From assembly GCF_002831565.1 (NCBI RefSeq), contig NZ_CP025096.1:1178001-1242000 (forward strand): a stretch of 64,000 nt of DNA, written 5' to 3'. Within the stretch, counting starts at the first letter, position 1, and each line of letters begins with the position of its first letter. Positions 16,693-24,293 of the stretch are shown in pieces. The DNA comes from Spirosoma pollinicola. Lineage in GTDB: Bacteria; Bacteroidota; Bacteroidia; Cytophagales; Spirosomataceae. The translations under genes were made by a program, and so were the position numbers. The notes under the pieces were generated by a model. That model did no database searches. It saw nothing but the letters and a program-made list of their open reading frames with translations, and was not told the origin of the DNA.

Positions 16693-18066
16693 ATGTTTGC
16701 GTCCATAAATCCCTATTCGCAGAAGCGCATTAAATCGTACCGCGCCGATAATGCCAGTATTATTGAGTGGAAACTTAAACAAGCCGACCGGGCATTTGCC
16801 GACTGGTCGGTTTTGTCGCTTCGGGAGCGCACCGACTACCTTCGCAAGGTTGGCCAGTATTTAACCGCCAACAAGCAACGCTACGGCGAGTTGATGACCG
16901 CCGAGATGGGTAAAACCCTCAAAGAAGCTGTTGCCGAAGTTGAAAAATGTGCCGCCACCTGCACTTTCTACGCCGATCATGCCGAAGCGTTTCTGGCTGA
17001 TCAATCCATAAAATCTGACCGTGGCGACGGACCAGCCCAATCTAGTGTTATTACTTATCAACCGTTAGGGCCGGTGCTGGCTATTATGCCTTGGAACTTT
17101 CCGTTCTGGCAGGTGATGCGCTTTGCCATTCCGGGCCTGATAGCGGGTAATGTTGGGTTGCTCAAGCACGCGCCCAATGTATTTGGCTGCTCGCTGGCTA
17201 TCGAAGAAGCGTTCCGGGAATGCGGCCTGCCAACGGGTGTTTTCCAGTCGCTTCTGGTCGATGTGCCCGTTGTTGAAGACTTGTTGAAAGACAAACGGGT
17301 AAAGGCCGTTACGCTTACGGGTAGTGGCCGCGCTGGAGCATCGGTAGCCAGTATTGCGGGCCGGGAAATCAAGAAGTCGGTATTGGAATTGGGCGGCTCC
17401 GATGCGCTGATTGTTTTGGCCGATGCCGATCTGGACAAAGCTGCCGAAGTAGCTATTAAGTCCCGTATGCAGAACGCAGGGCAAAGCTGTATAGCAGCCA
17501 AACGATTCATTGTCGAGAAGTCTGTCAAGAAACAGTTTACCGAGCGGCTCCTCCACCAAATTAGTCAGATTAAACAGGGCGACCCAATGGACGAAGCCAC
17601 CACTATGGGGCCTATGGCGCGTCTTGATCTGGCTGATGCTATTGAACGGCAGTATCAGGAAACTCTGGCAAAAGGTGCCAAACGATTAACGGGCGGGCAA
17701 CGGGATAAATGTAACGTACAACCGATGCTTCTCGATAACGTACAACCCGGCATGGCGGCTTTTGACGAAGAAACGTTTGGCCCTTTGGCCGTACTTATCG
17801 ACGCCAAAGACGAAGCGGATGCCGTTCGATTGGCAAATCAATCTGATTTTGGCCTTGGCTCCGCTATCTGGACGCAGGATTTGGACAGGGGCAACCGGCT
17901 GGCGCGTCAGATTCAGGCGGGTTCAGTATTCATCAATGGCCTGATGCGTTCCGATGCGCGGGTGCCATTTGGCGGTATTAAAACATCCGGCTTTGGTCGC
18001 GAACTGTCGGAAGCAGGGATAAAAGAGTTCGTAAACGTAAAGACGATCTGGATAGAGAAGACTTGA
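16693..18066 (+). CDS. NAD(P)-dependent aldehyde dehydrogenase (succinate-semialdehyde type)
   Basis: ALDH-superfamily enzyme of 457 residues oxidising an aldehyde to the acid. Catalytic Cys266 lies in NAGQSCIAAKRF and general base Glu232 in LELGGSDALIVL; MPWNFPFWQVMRFAIPGL and the GSGRAG dinucleotide loop are also present. Short length and the opening INPYSQKRIKSYR are like the Sad/YneI subgroup, whose members use succinate semialdehyde. The start at 16693 is the first ATG after the inverted repeat. Convergent with the DedA gene: only one base separates the two stop codons, so there is no room for a terminator. Substrate is inferred from subgroup only. Confidence 0.87.
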   Translation: MFASINPYSQKRIKSYRADNASIIEWKLKQADRAFADWSVLSLRERTDYLRKVGQYLTANKQRYGELMTAEMGKTLKEAVAEVEKCAATCTFYADHAEAFLADQSIKSDRGDGPAQSSVITYQPLGPVLAIMPWNFPFWQVMRFAIPGLIAGNVGLLKHAPNVFGCSLAIEEAFRECGLPTGVFQSLLVDVPVVEDLLKDKRVKAVTLTGSGRAGASVASIAGREIKKSVLELGGSDALIVLADADLDKAAEVAIKSRMQNAGQSCIAAKRFIVEKSVKKQFTERLLHQISQIKQGDPMDEATTMGPMARLDLADAIERQYQETLAKGAKRLTGGQRDKCNVQPMLLDNVQPGMAAFDEETFGPLAVLIDAKDEADAVRLANQSDFGLGSAIWTQDLDRGNRLARQIQAGSVFINGLMRSDARVPFGGIKTSGFGRELSEAGIKEFVNVKTIWIEKT

Positions 18067-18067
18067 G

Positions 18068-18715
18068 TTAGTCGACGTTTTGTTTGGCCTGATTTTCTTT
18101 CCTCGCGTTCAAATAGCCTTTAACGACAGTGAAGGTCGTGATGGCCAGAAAGAAGATGATAATGTACTGAACATAGTCAACGATCCAGGGAAACCGTTCG
18201 CCGAAAAAATACCCTCCGCCCACGAGTGTTAGCACCCAAATAGCCCCGCCAACAACATTATAAAGCATAAAAAAGCGGGCGGGCATATGAATCAACCCCG
18301 CCAGTAACGGAGCAAAGGTTCTGACAATGGGCAGAAAGCGGGAAATAATTAAAGCACTATTACCATATTTGATAAAAGCATCTCGTGTATTGTCGATGTA
18401 TTTCTGTTTGAAAAACAGCGAATCTGGCCGGTTCTTTATCTTGCCCCCAAAGTAATATCCCGTCAGATAACCCGTTAGCGAGCCAAACACGGCTGCCCCG
18501 AAAATACAGCTCAACAATAGCCACAGAGGTACATTCAGCAACTTTATTCCGGCAAACACGCCTGACAGAAACAGAAGGTAATCGCCCGGTAAAAAGAACC
18601 CAAAGAAAAAACCATTCTCAACAAAGACAATTGCAGTGATGAGCACCAGCCCACCCGTCCGGATAATTTCTTCGGAGTTGAGTAATGTCTGAAAAAAAGT
18701 AATCAGTTGATCCAT
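18068..18715 (-). CDS. DedA-family membrane protein
   Basis: Membrane protein of 215 residues of the DedA / SNARE-associated (VTT) family. Family marks are the ENGFFFGFFLPGDYLLFLSG segment (a re-entrant loop with conserved Glu and Gly-Asp), FGAAVFGSLTGYLTGYYFG and ISRFLPIVRTFAPLLAGL with the conserved Arg residues, then two C-terminal helices. DedA proteins flip phospholipids such as undecaprenyl phosphate or phosphatidylethanolamine and support the proton gradient; which applies here is unknown. The ATG at 18715 is chosen since the longer opening runs into the inverted repeat. Confidence 0.9.
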   Translation of the reverse strand: MDQLITFFQTLLNSEEIIRTGGLVLITAIVFVENGFFFGFFLPGDYLLFLSGVFAGIKLLNVPLWLLLSCIFGAAVFGSLTGYLTGYYFGGKIKNRPDSLFFKQKYIDNTRDAFIKYGNSALIISRFLPIVRTFAPLLAGLIHMPARFFMLYNVVGGAIWVLTLVGGGYFFGERFPWIVDYVQYIIIFFLAITTFTVVKGYLNARKENQAKQNVD

Positions 18716-18727
18716 AGTAAAAAAGCG

Positions 18728-18822
18728 AAAGAGCGAAAGAGTGAATGAGTGAAAGACCAGGCCGACGGTGCGGTGAAATCCAGCGTAGTGCGCTCTTTCA
18801 CTCATTCACTCTTTCGCTCTTT
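18728..18822. repeat. 29-bp perfect inverted repeat overlapping the ABC-F stop (GAGTGAAT family)
   Basis: Perfect arms 18728-18756 and 18794-18822. The left arm is a run of octamers (AGCGAAAG, AGCGAAAG, AGTGAATG, AGTGAAAG). The right arm overlaps the stop codon of the minus-strand ABC-F gene. The loop contains GCCGACGGTGCGGTGAA, a near copy of a segment in the repeat at 6503-6621. Confidence 0.95.
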
Positions 18823-20707
18823 AAATAAACTCCGCCAGCTCAAGCCAACGGTCTGATTTTTTGGCAATGGTTTCGTCGATCATCTCAATTTCGCGAGCCC
18901 AGGCTGTGAGCTGCTCATGATGACCACCTGAGTTTAGCAGGGTTACTATATTGTTCTTGTGTTCCTCCAGCGACTCAATTTCTTTTTCGATCGTTTCGTA
19001 CTCCCGAATCTCCTTAAACGATAACTTCCGCTTTGCTGAAGTACCGTTTACTGGAGTAGCTATCACTTCTGGTTTTGGGCTTTTGACTTCGGCTGGTGCG
19101 GGCTTGCCGCTACGGGCATTGGTCTTAGGTTGCGCATCTCGCCATTCCCGATAATCGGTGTAATTGCCCGGATAGTCACGTATTTTCCCTTCGCCTTCCA
19201 TCACAAAAACGTGCTCCACAAGCCGATCCATGAAGTACCGGTCGTGGGTAACGATCAGTACACAACCCGAAAAGTTGAGCAGAAAGTCTTCCAGCACGTT
19301 CAGCGTCATGATGTCGAGGTCGTTGGTCGGCTCATCCAGAATCAGGAAGTTTGGATTTTGAACCAGAACGAGTAACAGTTGCAGACGCCGTTTTTCGCCC
19401 CCGCTCAACTTTGCCACGAAATCGTACTGCTTGGATCGGTCGAACAGAAACCGACTTAGGAGCTGGGTAGCCGTAATGGTATCGCCGTTGGCTAGCTTCA
19501 TCACTTCGGCTACATCCTGCACCACGTCGATCACCCGCTGATTTTCGGGTAAGTCAAGTTCAGTTTGGGTGTAGTAGCCAAATTTTACAGTGCCACCAGT
19601 CGATATTTTTCCTGAATCGGGACGAAGCTGGCCAGTCAGCATGTTCATGAGCGTGGTTTTTCCCATGCCATTTTTGCCAATCAGCCCTACACGATCAGGG
19701 CGTTTGAACGTATAGTTGAAGTGGTCGAGCAAGACTTTGTTGCCAAAACGTTTGCTCAGGTTTTCAACTTCCAAAATTTTGCCACCCAGCCGGGCCATGC
19801 GCAGATTCAGGTCTAGTTCGCCATCGCTCTTTTTGCCGCTGGTTTTTTCCTTTAGCTCTTCATAGGCATCAATCCGGTACTGGGCTTTGGTGCCCCGCGC
19901 TTTGGGTTGTTTACGCATCCATTCCAACTCCCGCCGGAACGTGTTGCGATCTTTAGTCAATTCAGATGCTGCGGCTGTTTCGCGTTCGTCTTTTTTCTCC
20001 AGAAAGTACGCGTAATTGCCTTTATAAGTGTACAACTGCCCATTGTCCATTTCTGCAATCTGGTTGCACACCCGATCCAGAAAATACCGATCGTGAGAGA
20101 CCATCAGTAGCGTACCATTATTGGTGTTGAGGTAATTCTCCAGGTATTCGATAGCTTCCAGATCAAGGTGGTTGGTCGGCTCATCCAGAATGATTAAATC
20201 AGGATTCTGAATAAGCACCCGTGCCAGCGCAACGCGTTTACGCTGCCCGCCGGATAACGAGCCAACGACCTGGTCAAAATCCTGAATGCCCAATTCACCC
20301 AGAATTTGCCGGATTTGTGCTTCATAATCCCAGGCTTCGAGCTTCTCCATATCGGCCATGGCTTGTTCGAGTCCCTTATTATCTTCGTGAGCCAGGGCAT
20401 GTTCATAGGCCCGGACGGCATCGAGCTGGGCACTTTCGCCTGCCAGCACAACTTCCATTACGGAGAGGGCTTCATTGAATTCTGGCTGCTGGTCGAGGTA
20501 ACCAATGCTAATATCCTTCCGGTGACTCACAACGCCCGAATCGGGTGGCATAGAACCGGCCAGAATCGAAAGCAAGGTAGTTTTGCCCGAGCCATTGGCC
20601 CCAACAATGGCTACCTTATCGCCCCGGTTTATACCAAATGTGAGGTTTTTAAACAGCGTACGGTCGCCGTAGGACTTCGTTAGATTTTCGGCTGATAAGT
20701 AATTCAT
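18821..20707 (-). CDS. ABC-F family ATPase, Uup type
   Basis: Soluble protein of 628 residues with two ABC domains and no membrane part. First Walker A is GANGSGKTT (residues 36-44) with signature LSGGQRKRVALA; the second is GKNGMGKTT with LSGGEKRRLQLL; both Walker B sites read LDEPTN. A linker rich in charged residues lies between them, and a C-terminal coiled-coil (EYETIEKEIESLEEHKNN) is typical of Uup. ABC-F proteins bind the ribosomal E site and relieve stalling; Uup is also linked to branched DNA and transposon excision. Transcribed towards DedA through a perfect inverted repeat. Confidence 0.92.
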   Translation of the reverse strand: MNYLSAENLTKSYGDRTLFKNLTFGINRGDKVAIVGANGSGKTTLLSILAGSMPPDSGVVSHRKDISIGYLDQQPEFNEALSVMEVVLAGESAQLDAVRAYEHALAHEDNKGLEQAMADMEKLEAWDYEAQIRQILGELGIQDFDQVVGSLSGGQRKRVALARVLIQNPDLIILDEPTNHLDLEAIEYLENYLNTNNGTLLMVSHDRYFLDRVCNQIAEMDNGQLYTYKGNYAYFLEKKDERETAAASELTKDRNTFRRELEWMRKQPKARGTKAQYRIDAYEELKEKTSGKKSDGELDLNLRMARLGGKILEVENLSKRFGNKVLLDHFNYTFKRPDRVGLIGKNGMGKTTLMNMLTGQLRPDSGKISTGGTVKFGYYTQTELDLPENQRVIDVVQDVAEVMKLANGDTITATQLLSRFLFDRSKQYDFVAKLSGGEKRRLQLLLVLVQNPNFLILDEPTNDLDIMTLNVLEDFLLNFSGCVLIVTHDRYFMDRLVEHVFVMEGEGKIRDYPGNYTDYREWRDAQPKTNARSGKPAPAEVKSPKPEVIATPVNGTSAKRKLSFKEIREYETIEKEIESLEEHKNNIVTLLNSGGHHEQLTAWAREIEMIDETIAKKSDRWLELAEFI

Positions 20708-20918
20708 TCGTTAATCAAGTGGCGAACGGCGAAGAAACGACTTTTGTCTTTCTATCGGTTCAATCAGCTTAGCTGATGAATCAGACCGTCCGCGTTTTCA
20801 TTTATTTATACAAAGGTACAACAAAGAAAATCGTTCGTACTTTTACCTGCTGAATGTGAGGTTTGACAGTGATTAAATTTAATGACAGGTATATGGCACC
20901 AGTTCAAAGTACCAAGCT

Positions 20919-20966
20919 CAATGGGCGATCAAACTGTTTATGATTAAACAATTTGGTCGCCCATTG
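20919..20966. repeat. 22-bp inverted repeat with 4-nt loop
   Basis: Arms 20919-20940 and 20945-20966 (CAATGGGCGATCAAACTG...) match at 20 of 22 around the loop TGAT. The ATG of the small broken ORF lies at its centre, so the right arm encodes MIKQFGRPL. Confidence 0.82.
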
Positions 20967-21116
20967 AACGCAGAACAACAGGTAGAAATCAAGCAACTGT
21001 TGTCTGATTATTTCGCCCGATTAATAGACGAAGAAGTCAATTGAATATGGGAAGAAAGGGGGATGACTCAACAGGATTTAGACGAAGTTGCTTTCTCTAC
21101 AAGTATCCAGAGTTAG
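20940..21116 (+). pseudogene. Small ORF with an in-frame TGA, possible antitoxin remnant
   Basis: An ATG at 20940 opens 34 codons (MIKQFGRPLN...LLSDYFARLIDEEVN) ending in TGA at 21042. The same frame continues for 23 more codons as IWEERGMTQQDLDEVAFSTS to a TAG at 21114. The joined text, with a helix ending in DEEV followed by WEERGMTQQDLDE, resembles small accessory or antitoxin-like proteins of Bacteroidota with an EVDxxWEEKG-type tail. The in-frame stop and missing upstream part suggest decay. It could instead be a real 34-residue peptide. No neighbouring toxin gene is seen. Confidence 0.4.
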
Positions 21117-21210
21117 TCTTGCTGAGTTTAGGAAAATACTGGACGAGGAGTAGGGGAGAGATAGTGTATAATTTCCTTTTCATTACAATCTGATTTTTAT
21201 ACTATTAATA

Positions 21211-22215
21211 ATGCGTCTCAAATATCTCTTTTCAACTATTGCTTTACTAACAGGAGCAACGCTTTACACAAATGCTCAAATAACGACTGATTTTAAGTCC
21301 TATACTCAGGCCGTTCCGGGGAGTAACCAGACTTATGCGCTGGTAGCAATTCCGGGTGGAGCTTATATGATGGGTAGCCCCGCCACCGAAAAGGGACGTC
21401 AGGCCGATGAGGGACCCCAGCACAAAGTGCAAATCGAGCCATTCTATATGGGGCAATATGAGGTGACCTGGGATCTCTACGACCTGTTTGCGTTTACAAA
21501 TATGGAAAAGGAAATGGCGGCCAAATACACTGAATCGGATGCCAACTTAACCAAAACTGATGCCACTACGCGGCCAAGTCCGCCCTATGTGGATATGTCG
21601 TTTGGGATGGGTCGGGCGGGCTACCCGGCCATCAACATGACCCAATATGCGGCTATTAAATTCTGCGCCTGGCTCTATGCTAAAACGGGTATTTTTTATC
21701 GCTTACCCACTGAAGCCGAGTGGGAATATGCCTGCCGGGCCAATACCACAACGCCTTACTCATTCGGCGCTGACGTTAAGAAACTAGGTGAGTATGCGGT
21801 GTTTACGGGAAACAGCGACGGCGGTTATAAGAAAGTAGGCACTAAAAAGCCGAACCCCTTTGGCTTGTTCGATATGCACGGCAACGTGATGGAATGGACG
21901 AAGGACCAGTACATTGAAGATTATTACAAACAGGTAGCCAGCGGCAAAGCCAAGGAACCCTACGCGCCCACGACCACGCTGTATCCAAACTCGGTGCGGG
22001 GTGGCTCCTGGGACGATGAAGCCACCATATTGCGCTCGGCTGCTCGAACGCCCTCGGCCCCGGCCTGGAAAGTACTGGACCCGCAAAGCCCAAAATCAGA
22101 CTGGTGGCTAACCTCAGCCTCATTCGTCGGCTTCCGTCTCGTCCGCCCCGCTAAAGCACCAAGCCCTGAAGAGATTCAGGCGTATTATGGGATTAAGCCT
22201 ATAAAAGATTATTGA
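21211..22215 (+). CDS. FGE-like (sulfatase-modifying factor fold) secreted protein without the catalytic cysteines
   Basis: Secreted protein of 334 residues: signal peptide MRLKYLFSTIALLTGATLYTNA, then an FGE-sulfatase/SUMF1 fold. Family segments are VAIPGGAYMMGSP, FYMGQYEVTWDLYDLF, YRLPTEAEWEYACRA, GNVMEWTKDQY, VRGGSWDDEA and FVGFRLVRPAK. After RGGSW there is no cysteine, so the copper-binding pair that makes formylglycine is missing. It is therefore probably not a sulfatase activator but one of the many FGE-fold proteins used for binding or as in gliding proteins GldJ/GldK. No sulfatase is adjacent. Confidence 0.85.
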   Translation: MRLKYLFSTIALLTGATLYTNAQITTDFKSYTQAVPGSNQTYALVAIPGGAYMMGSPATEKGRQADEGPQHKVQIEPFYMGQYEVTWDLYDLFAFTNMEKEMAAKYTESDANLTKTDATTRPSPPYVDMSFGMGRAGYPAINMTQYAAIKFCAWLYAKTGIFYRLPTEAEWEYACRANTTTPYSFGADVKKLGEYAVFTGNSDGGYKKVGTKKPNPFGLFDMHGNVMEWTKDQYIEDYYKQVASGKAKEPYAPTTTLYPNSVRGGSWDDEATILRSAARTPSAPAWKVLDPQSPKSDWWLTSASFVGFRLVRPAKAPSPEEIQAYYGIKPIKDY

Positions 22216-22218
22216 CCA

Positions 22219-22298
22219 GTGAGTGAATGAGTGAATAAAATTGTCTCGAACTTGCTCATTCACTCCGCTTCGGCGTACCGATTCACCCATTCACTCAT
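22219..22298. repeat. Imperfect inverted repeat overlapping the folK start (GAGTGAAT family)
   Basis: Arms 22219-22236 and 22281-22298 match at 16 of 18. The loop holds further copies (GCTCATTCACT) and a small CCGCTTCGGCG hairpin. It begins 3 bp after the upstream stop and its right edge runs into the folK TTG start at 22298. Third copy of the GAGTGAAT word family in the window. Confidence 0.85.
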
Positions 22299-22774
22299 TG
22301 AAAACTATTTTGCTTCTCGGCGCCAACCTCGGCGACCGCCCCCACACTCTTCAGCAAGCGGTTGATCTGATTGCTGAACGCGTCGGGGCGGTGGTTCGGC
22401 AATCGGGTTTATACGAAACGGCACCTTGGGGTGTAACGGATCAACCGGCTTATTTGAATCAGGTGCTAGCCGTTGAAACTGATTTGGAACCGGAAGCCGT
22501 TTTGGTTCAAACGCAGGCTATTGAGCACGAGTTAGGGCGCGTTCGATTGGAAAAATGGGGTGCTCGCGTGATTGATGTTGATATCCTGTATTACGGTCAG
22601 CTTGTTCTACAAACGGAAAGACTTAGCATTCCGCACCCATTTCTACATCAGCGACGCTTCACGCTCGTGCCGCTTGCCGAAATAGCCCCAGATTTTGTGC
22701 ATCCTGTTTTACAAAAAACGACTGTTGAGTTGCTGGCAGAGTGTGAGGATACTGGAGAGGTATTACTGAGTTAG
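22298..22774 (+). CDS. folK: 2-amino-4-hydroxy-6-hydroxymethyldihydropteridine pyrophosphokinase
   Basis: HPPK of folate biosynthesis; transfers pyrophosphate from ATP to 6-hydroxymethyl-7,8-dihydropterin. Motifs are LLLGANLGDRPHTL, YETAPWGVTDQPAYLNQVL, ARVIDVDILYYG and IPHPFLHQRRFTLVPLAEI. There is no ATG near the N-terminus; TTG at 22298 gives a 158-residue protein of normal length that begins MKTILLLGANLGD. Longer in-frame openings (TTG at 22241) would translate inverted-repeat DNA. The use of TTG at the edge of the repeat suggests that repeat DNA has replaced the original upstream sequence. Confidence 0.9.
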   Translation: MKTILLLGANLGDRPHTLQQAVDLIAERVGAVVRQSGLYETAPWGVTDQPAYLNQVLAVETDLEPEAVLVQTQAIEHELGRVRLEKWGARVIDVDILYYGQLVLQTERLSIPHPFLHQRRFTLVPLAEIAPDFVHPVLQKTTVELLAECEDTGEVLLS

Positions 22775-22778
22775 TTAT

Positions 22779-22869
22779 GTCACAGAGATACACGGAGGAG
22801 ACACGGAGATTCACAGAGAAAAACAAAAAACCTCTGTGCATCTCTTTTAGCTCCGTGTATCTCTGTGTC
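22779..22869. repeat. Inverted repeat after folK (CACAGAGA family)
   Basis: Arms 22779-22797 and 22851-22869 match at 18 of 19; a further short CACAGAG/CTCTGTG pair lies inside. Words CACAGAG and CACGGAG repeat at about 10-11-nt spacing, and an extra CCTCTGTGTCATAAC copy follows at 22891-22907. It begins 4 bp after the folK stop. Confidence 0.85.
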
Positions 22870-22953
22870 ACAACTTTTTAGTTTTAGAAAAACCTCTGTG
22901 TCATAACCCATTTTTAATTTCCCAAAAACCATACCCTTCCGCTGAAAACCTAC

Positions 22954-22961
22954 TACCTTTG
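22954..22961 (+). promoter_or_regulatory. TAnnTTTG -7 element for the aminotransferase gene
   Basis: TACCTTTG matches the Bacteroidota -7 consensus, 39 bp before the ATG at 23001; the -33 element is not clear. Confidence 0.45.
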
Positions 22962-23000
22962 TGGTCAGTTTGTTATCATTTTCCTAAAACATCACCCATT

Positions 23001-24218
23001 ATGTCTGCCACGCTTGACACCGTGAGTTTGTTAGCCGACCGCATCAATGCGCTGGAAGAGTCGTCCACGCTGGCGATGACCAAGAAAGCCCGTGAATTGG
23101 CTGCTCTGGGCCACAAAGTAATTAGCCTGAGCGTTGGAGAGCCGGATTTTAAAACACCTGCACACATCTGCGATGCTGCCAAAAAAGCCATTGACGATGG
23201 TTTCCACGGCTATTCGCCTGTTGCCGGGTACCCCGACCTCCGCAAAGCCATTGCCGATAAATTCAAGCGCGACAATAATATCGACTGGAAGCCCGAAAAT
23301 ATCGTTGTGTCTACGGGTGCCAAACACTCACTGGCGAACGTCATTCAGGTGCTGGTAAACCCCGGCGATGAGGTAATTATTTTCTCGCCCTACTGGGTTA
23401 GTTACTCCGAAATGGTGAAACTGGCTGAGGGAAAAGCGGTTGTTGTCGATGGTAGTTTCGACAATAATTTCAAAGTGACGCCCGAGCAATTTGAAGCCGC
23501 CATTACGGACCGGACCAAGATTGTAATGTATGCATCGCCCAACAACCCAACGGGTTCGATCTATTCGGAAGCCGAACTTCGCGCTATTGCCGATGTCGTA
23601 GCCCGTCATGAGAACGTTCATGTGTTGGCCGATGAAATTTACGAATACATCAACTTCACGCCCGAAGGCCACTTCAGCATGGGCTCGATTCCCGAAATTG
23701 CTGAGCGTGTCATCACGGTAAACGGAGTGGCTAAAGGCTATGCCATGACCGGCTGGCGTATTGGCTACATCGGTGCTGCGAAATGGATTGCCGATGGTGT
23801 TGAGAAACTACAGGGGCAGGTTACGTCGGGCACAAACTCGATTGCTCAAAAAGCAACGGTTGCCGCCCTGAATGGCCCAATGGAACCATCTATGGAAATG
23901 GCGAAAGCCTATCACCGTCGGCGTGACCTGGTTGTGCAGTTGCTGAAAGAAGTACCTCACTTCCGGACCAACGTGCCCGAAGGCGCTTTCTATGCCTTCC
24001 CCGATATCAGCTATTATTATGGCAAATCGGATGGTACGACAACCATTAATAACTCCGATGATTTTGCTGGCTGGTTGTTGAACACAGCTTATGTAGCAAC
24101 GGTGGCGGGTTCGGGCTTTGGTGCGCCCGATTGCCTGCGCATCTCGACAGCCGCAGCCGACGAGTCGCTTGTTGAAGCGGTGCAGCGCATTAAAGATGCG
24201 GTTGCGACCCTGAAATAA
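23001..24218 (+). CDS. Pyridoxal phosphate-dependent aminotransferase, class I (aspartate type)
   Basis: Fold-type I aminotransferase of 405 residues, of the aspartate aminotransferase Ib group. The PLP lysine is Lys245 in GVAKGYAMTGWRIGYIG; SVGEPDFKTP near the N-terminus, YASPNNPTGS and DEIYEYINF are also typical. It should transfer amino groups between aspartate or a related acid and 2-oxoglutarate. The ATG at 23001 (MSATLDTVSL) is chosen over a GTG-type opening at 22959 that overlaps the promoter. It stands alone and is followed by a strong hairpin shared with the convergent TonB receptor gene. Confidence 0.92.
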   Translation: MSATLDTVSLLADRINALEESSTLAMTKKARELAALGHKVISLSVGEPDFKTPAHICDAAKKAIDDGFHGYSPVAGYPDLRKAIADKFKRDNNIDWKPENIVVSTGAKHSLANVIQVLVNPGDEVIIFSPYWVSYSEMVKLAEGKAVVVDGSFDNNFKVTPEQFEAAITDRTKIVMYASPNNPTGSIYSEAELRAIADVVARHENVHVLADEIYEYINFTPEGHFSMGSIPEIAERVITVNGVAKGYAMTGWRIGYIGAAKWIADGVEKLQGQVTSGTNSIAQKATVAALNGPMEPSMEMAKAYHRRRDLVVQLLKEVPHFRTNVPEGAFYAFPDISYYYGKSDGTTTINNSDDFAGWLLNTAYVATVAGSGFGAPDCLRISTAAADESLVEAVQRIKDAVATLK

Positions 24219-24227
24219 AAAGGAGCA

Positions 24228-24293
24228 AAAAGAGCACGGGGCCGAAAGAGAGGGTGGATAAACCACTTACTCCCTTTCGGCCCCTGCTCTTTT
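24228..24293. terminator. Hairpin between convergent aminotransferase and TonB receptor genes
   Basis: Stem of 9 plus 11 bp with a one-base bulge (24228-24248 and 24274-24293), words AAAAGAGCA and GGGGCCGAAAG, 25-nt loop. It is flanked by A- and T-rich tails and overlaps the receptor stop codon at 24292-24294. Suitable as a bidirectional terminator. Confidence 0.8.

Larger units (their letters stand above)
20708..21210. other. 500-bp intergenic region with an antitoxin-like gene remnant
   Basis: Between the divergent ABC-F and FGE-like genes. Apart from a 22-bp inverted repeat (20919-20966) and a short broken ORF (20940-21116), described separately, I see only AT-rich sequence. No clean promoter pair could be assigned. 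Confidence 0.5.

Noticed and set aside
22219..22907. Clusters of short repeats as a CRISPR array
   Set aside because: The repeats are inverted pairs of differing words, without regular spacers or adjacent cas genes.
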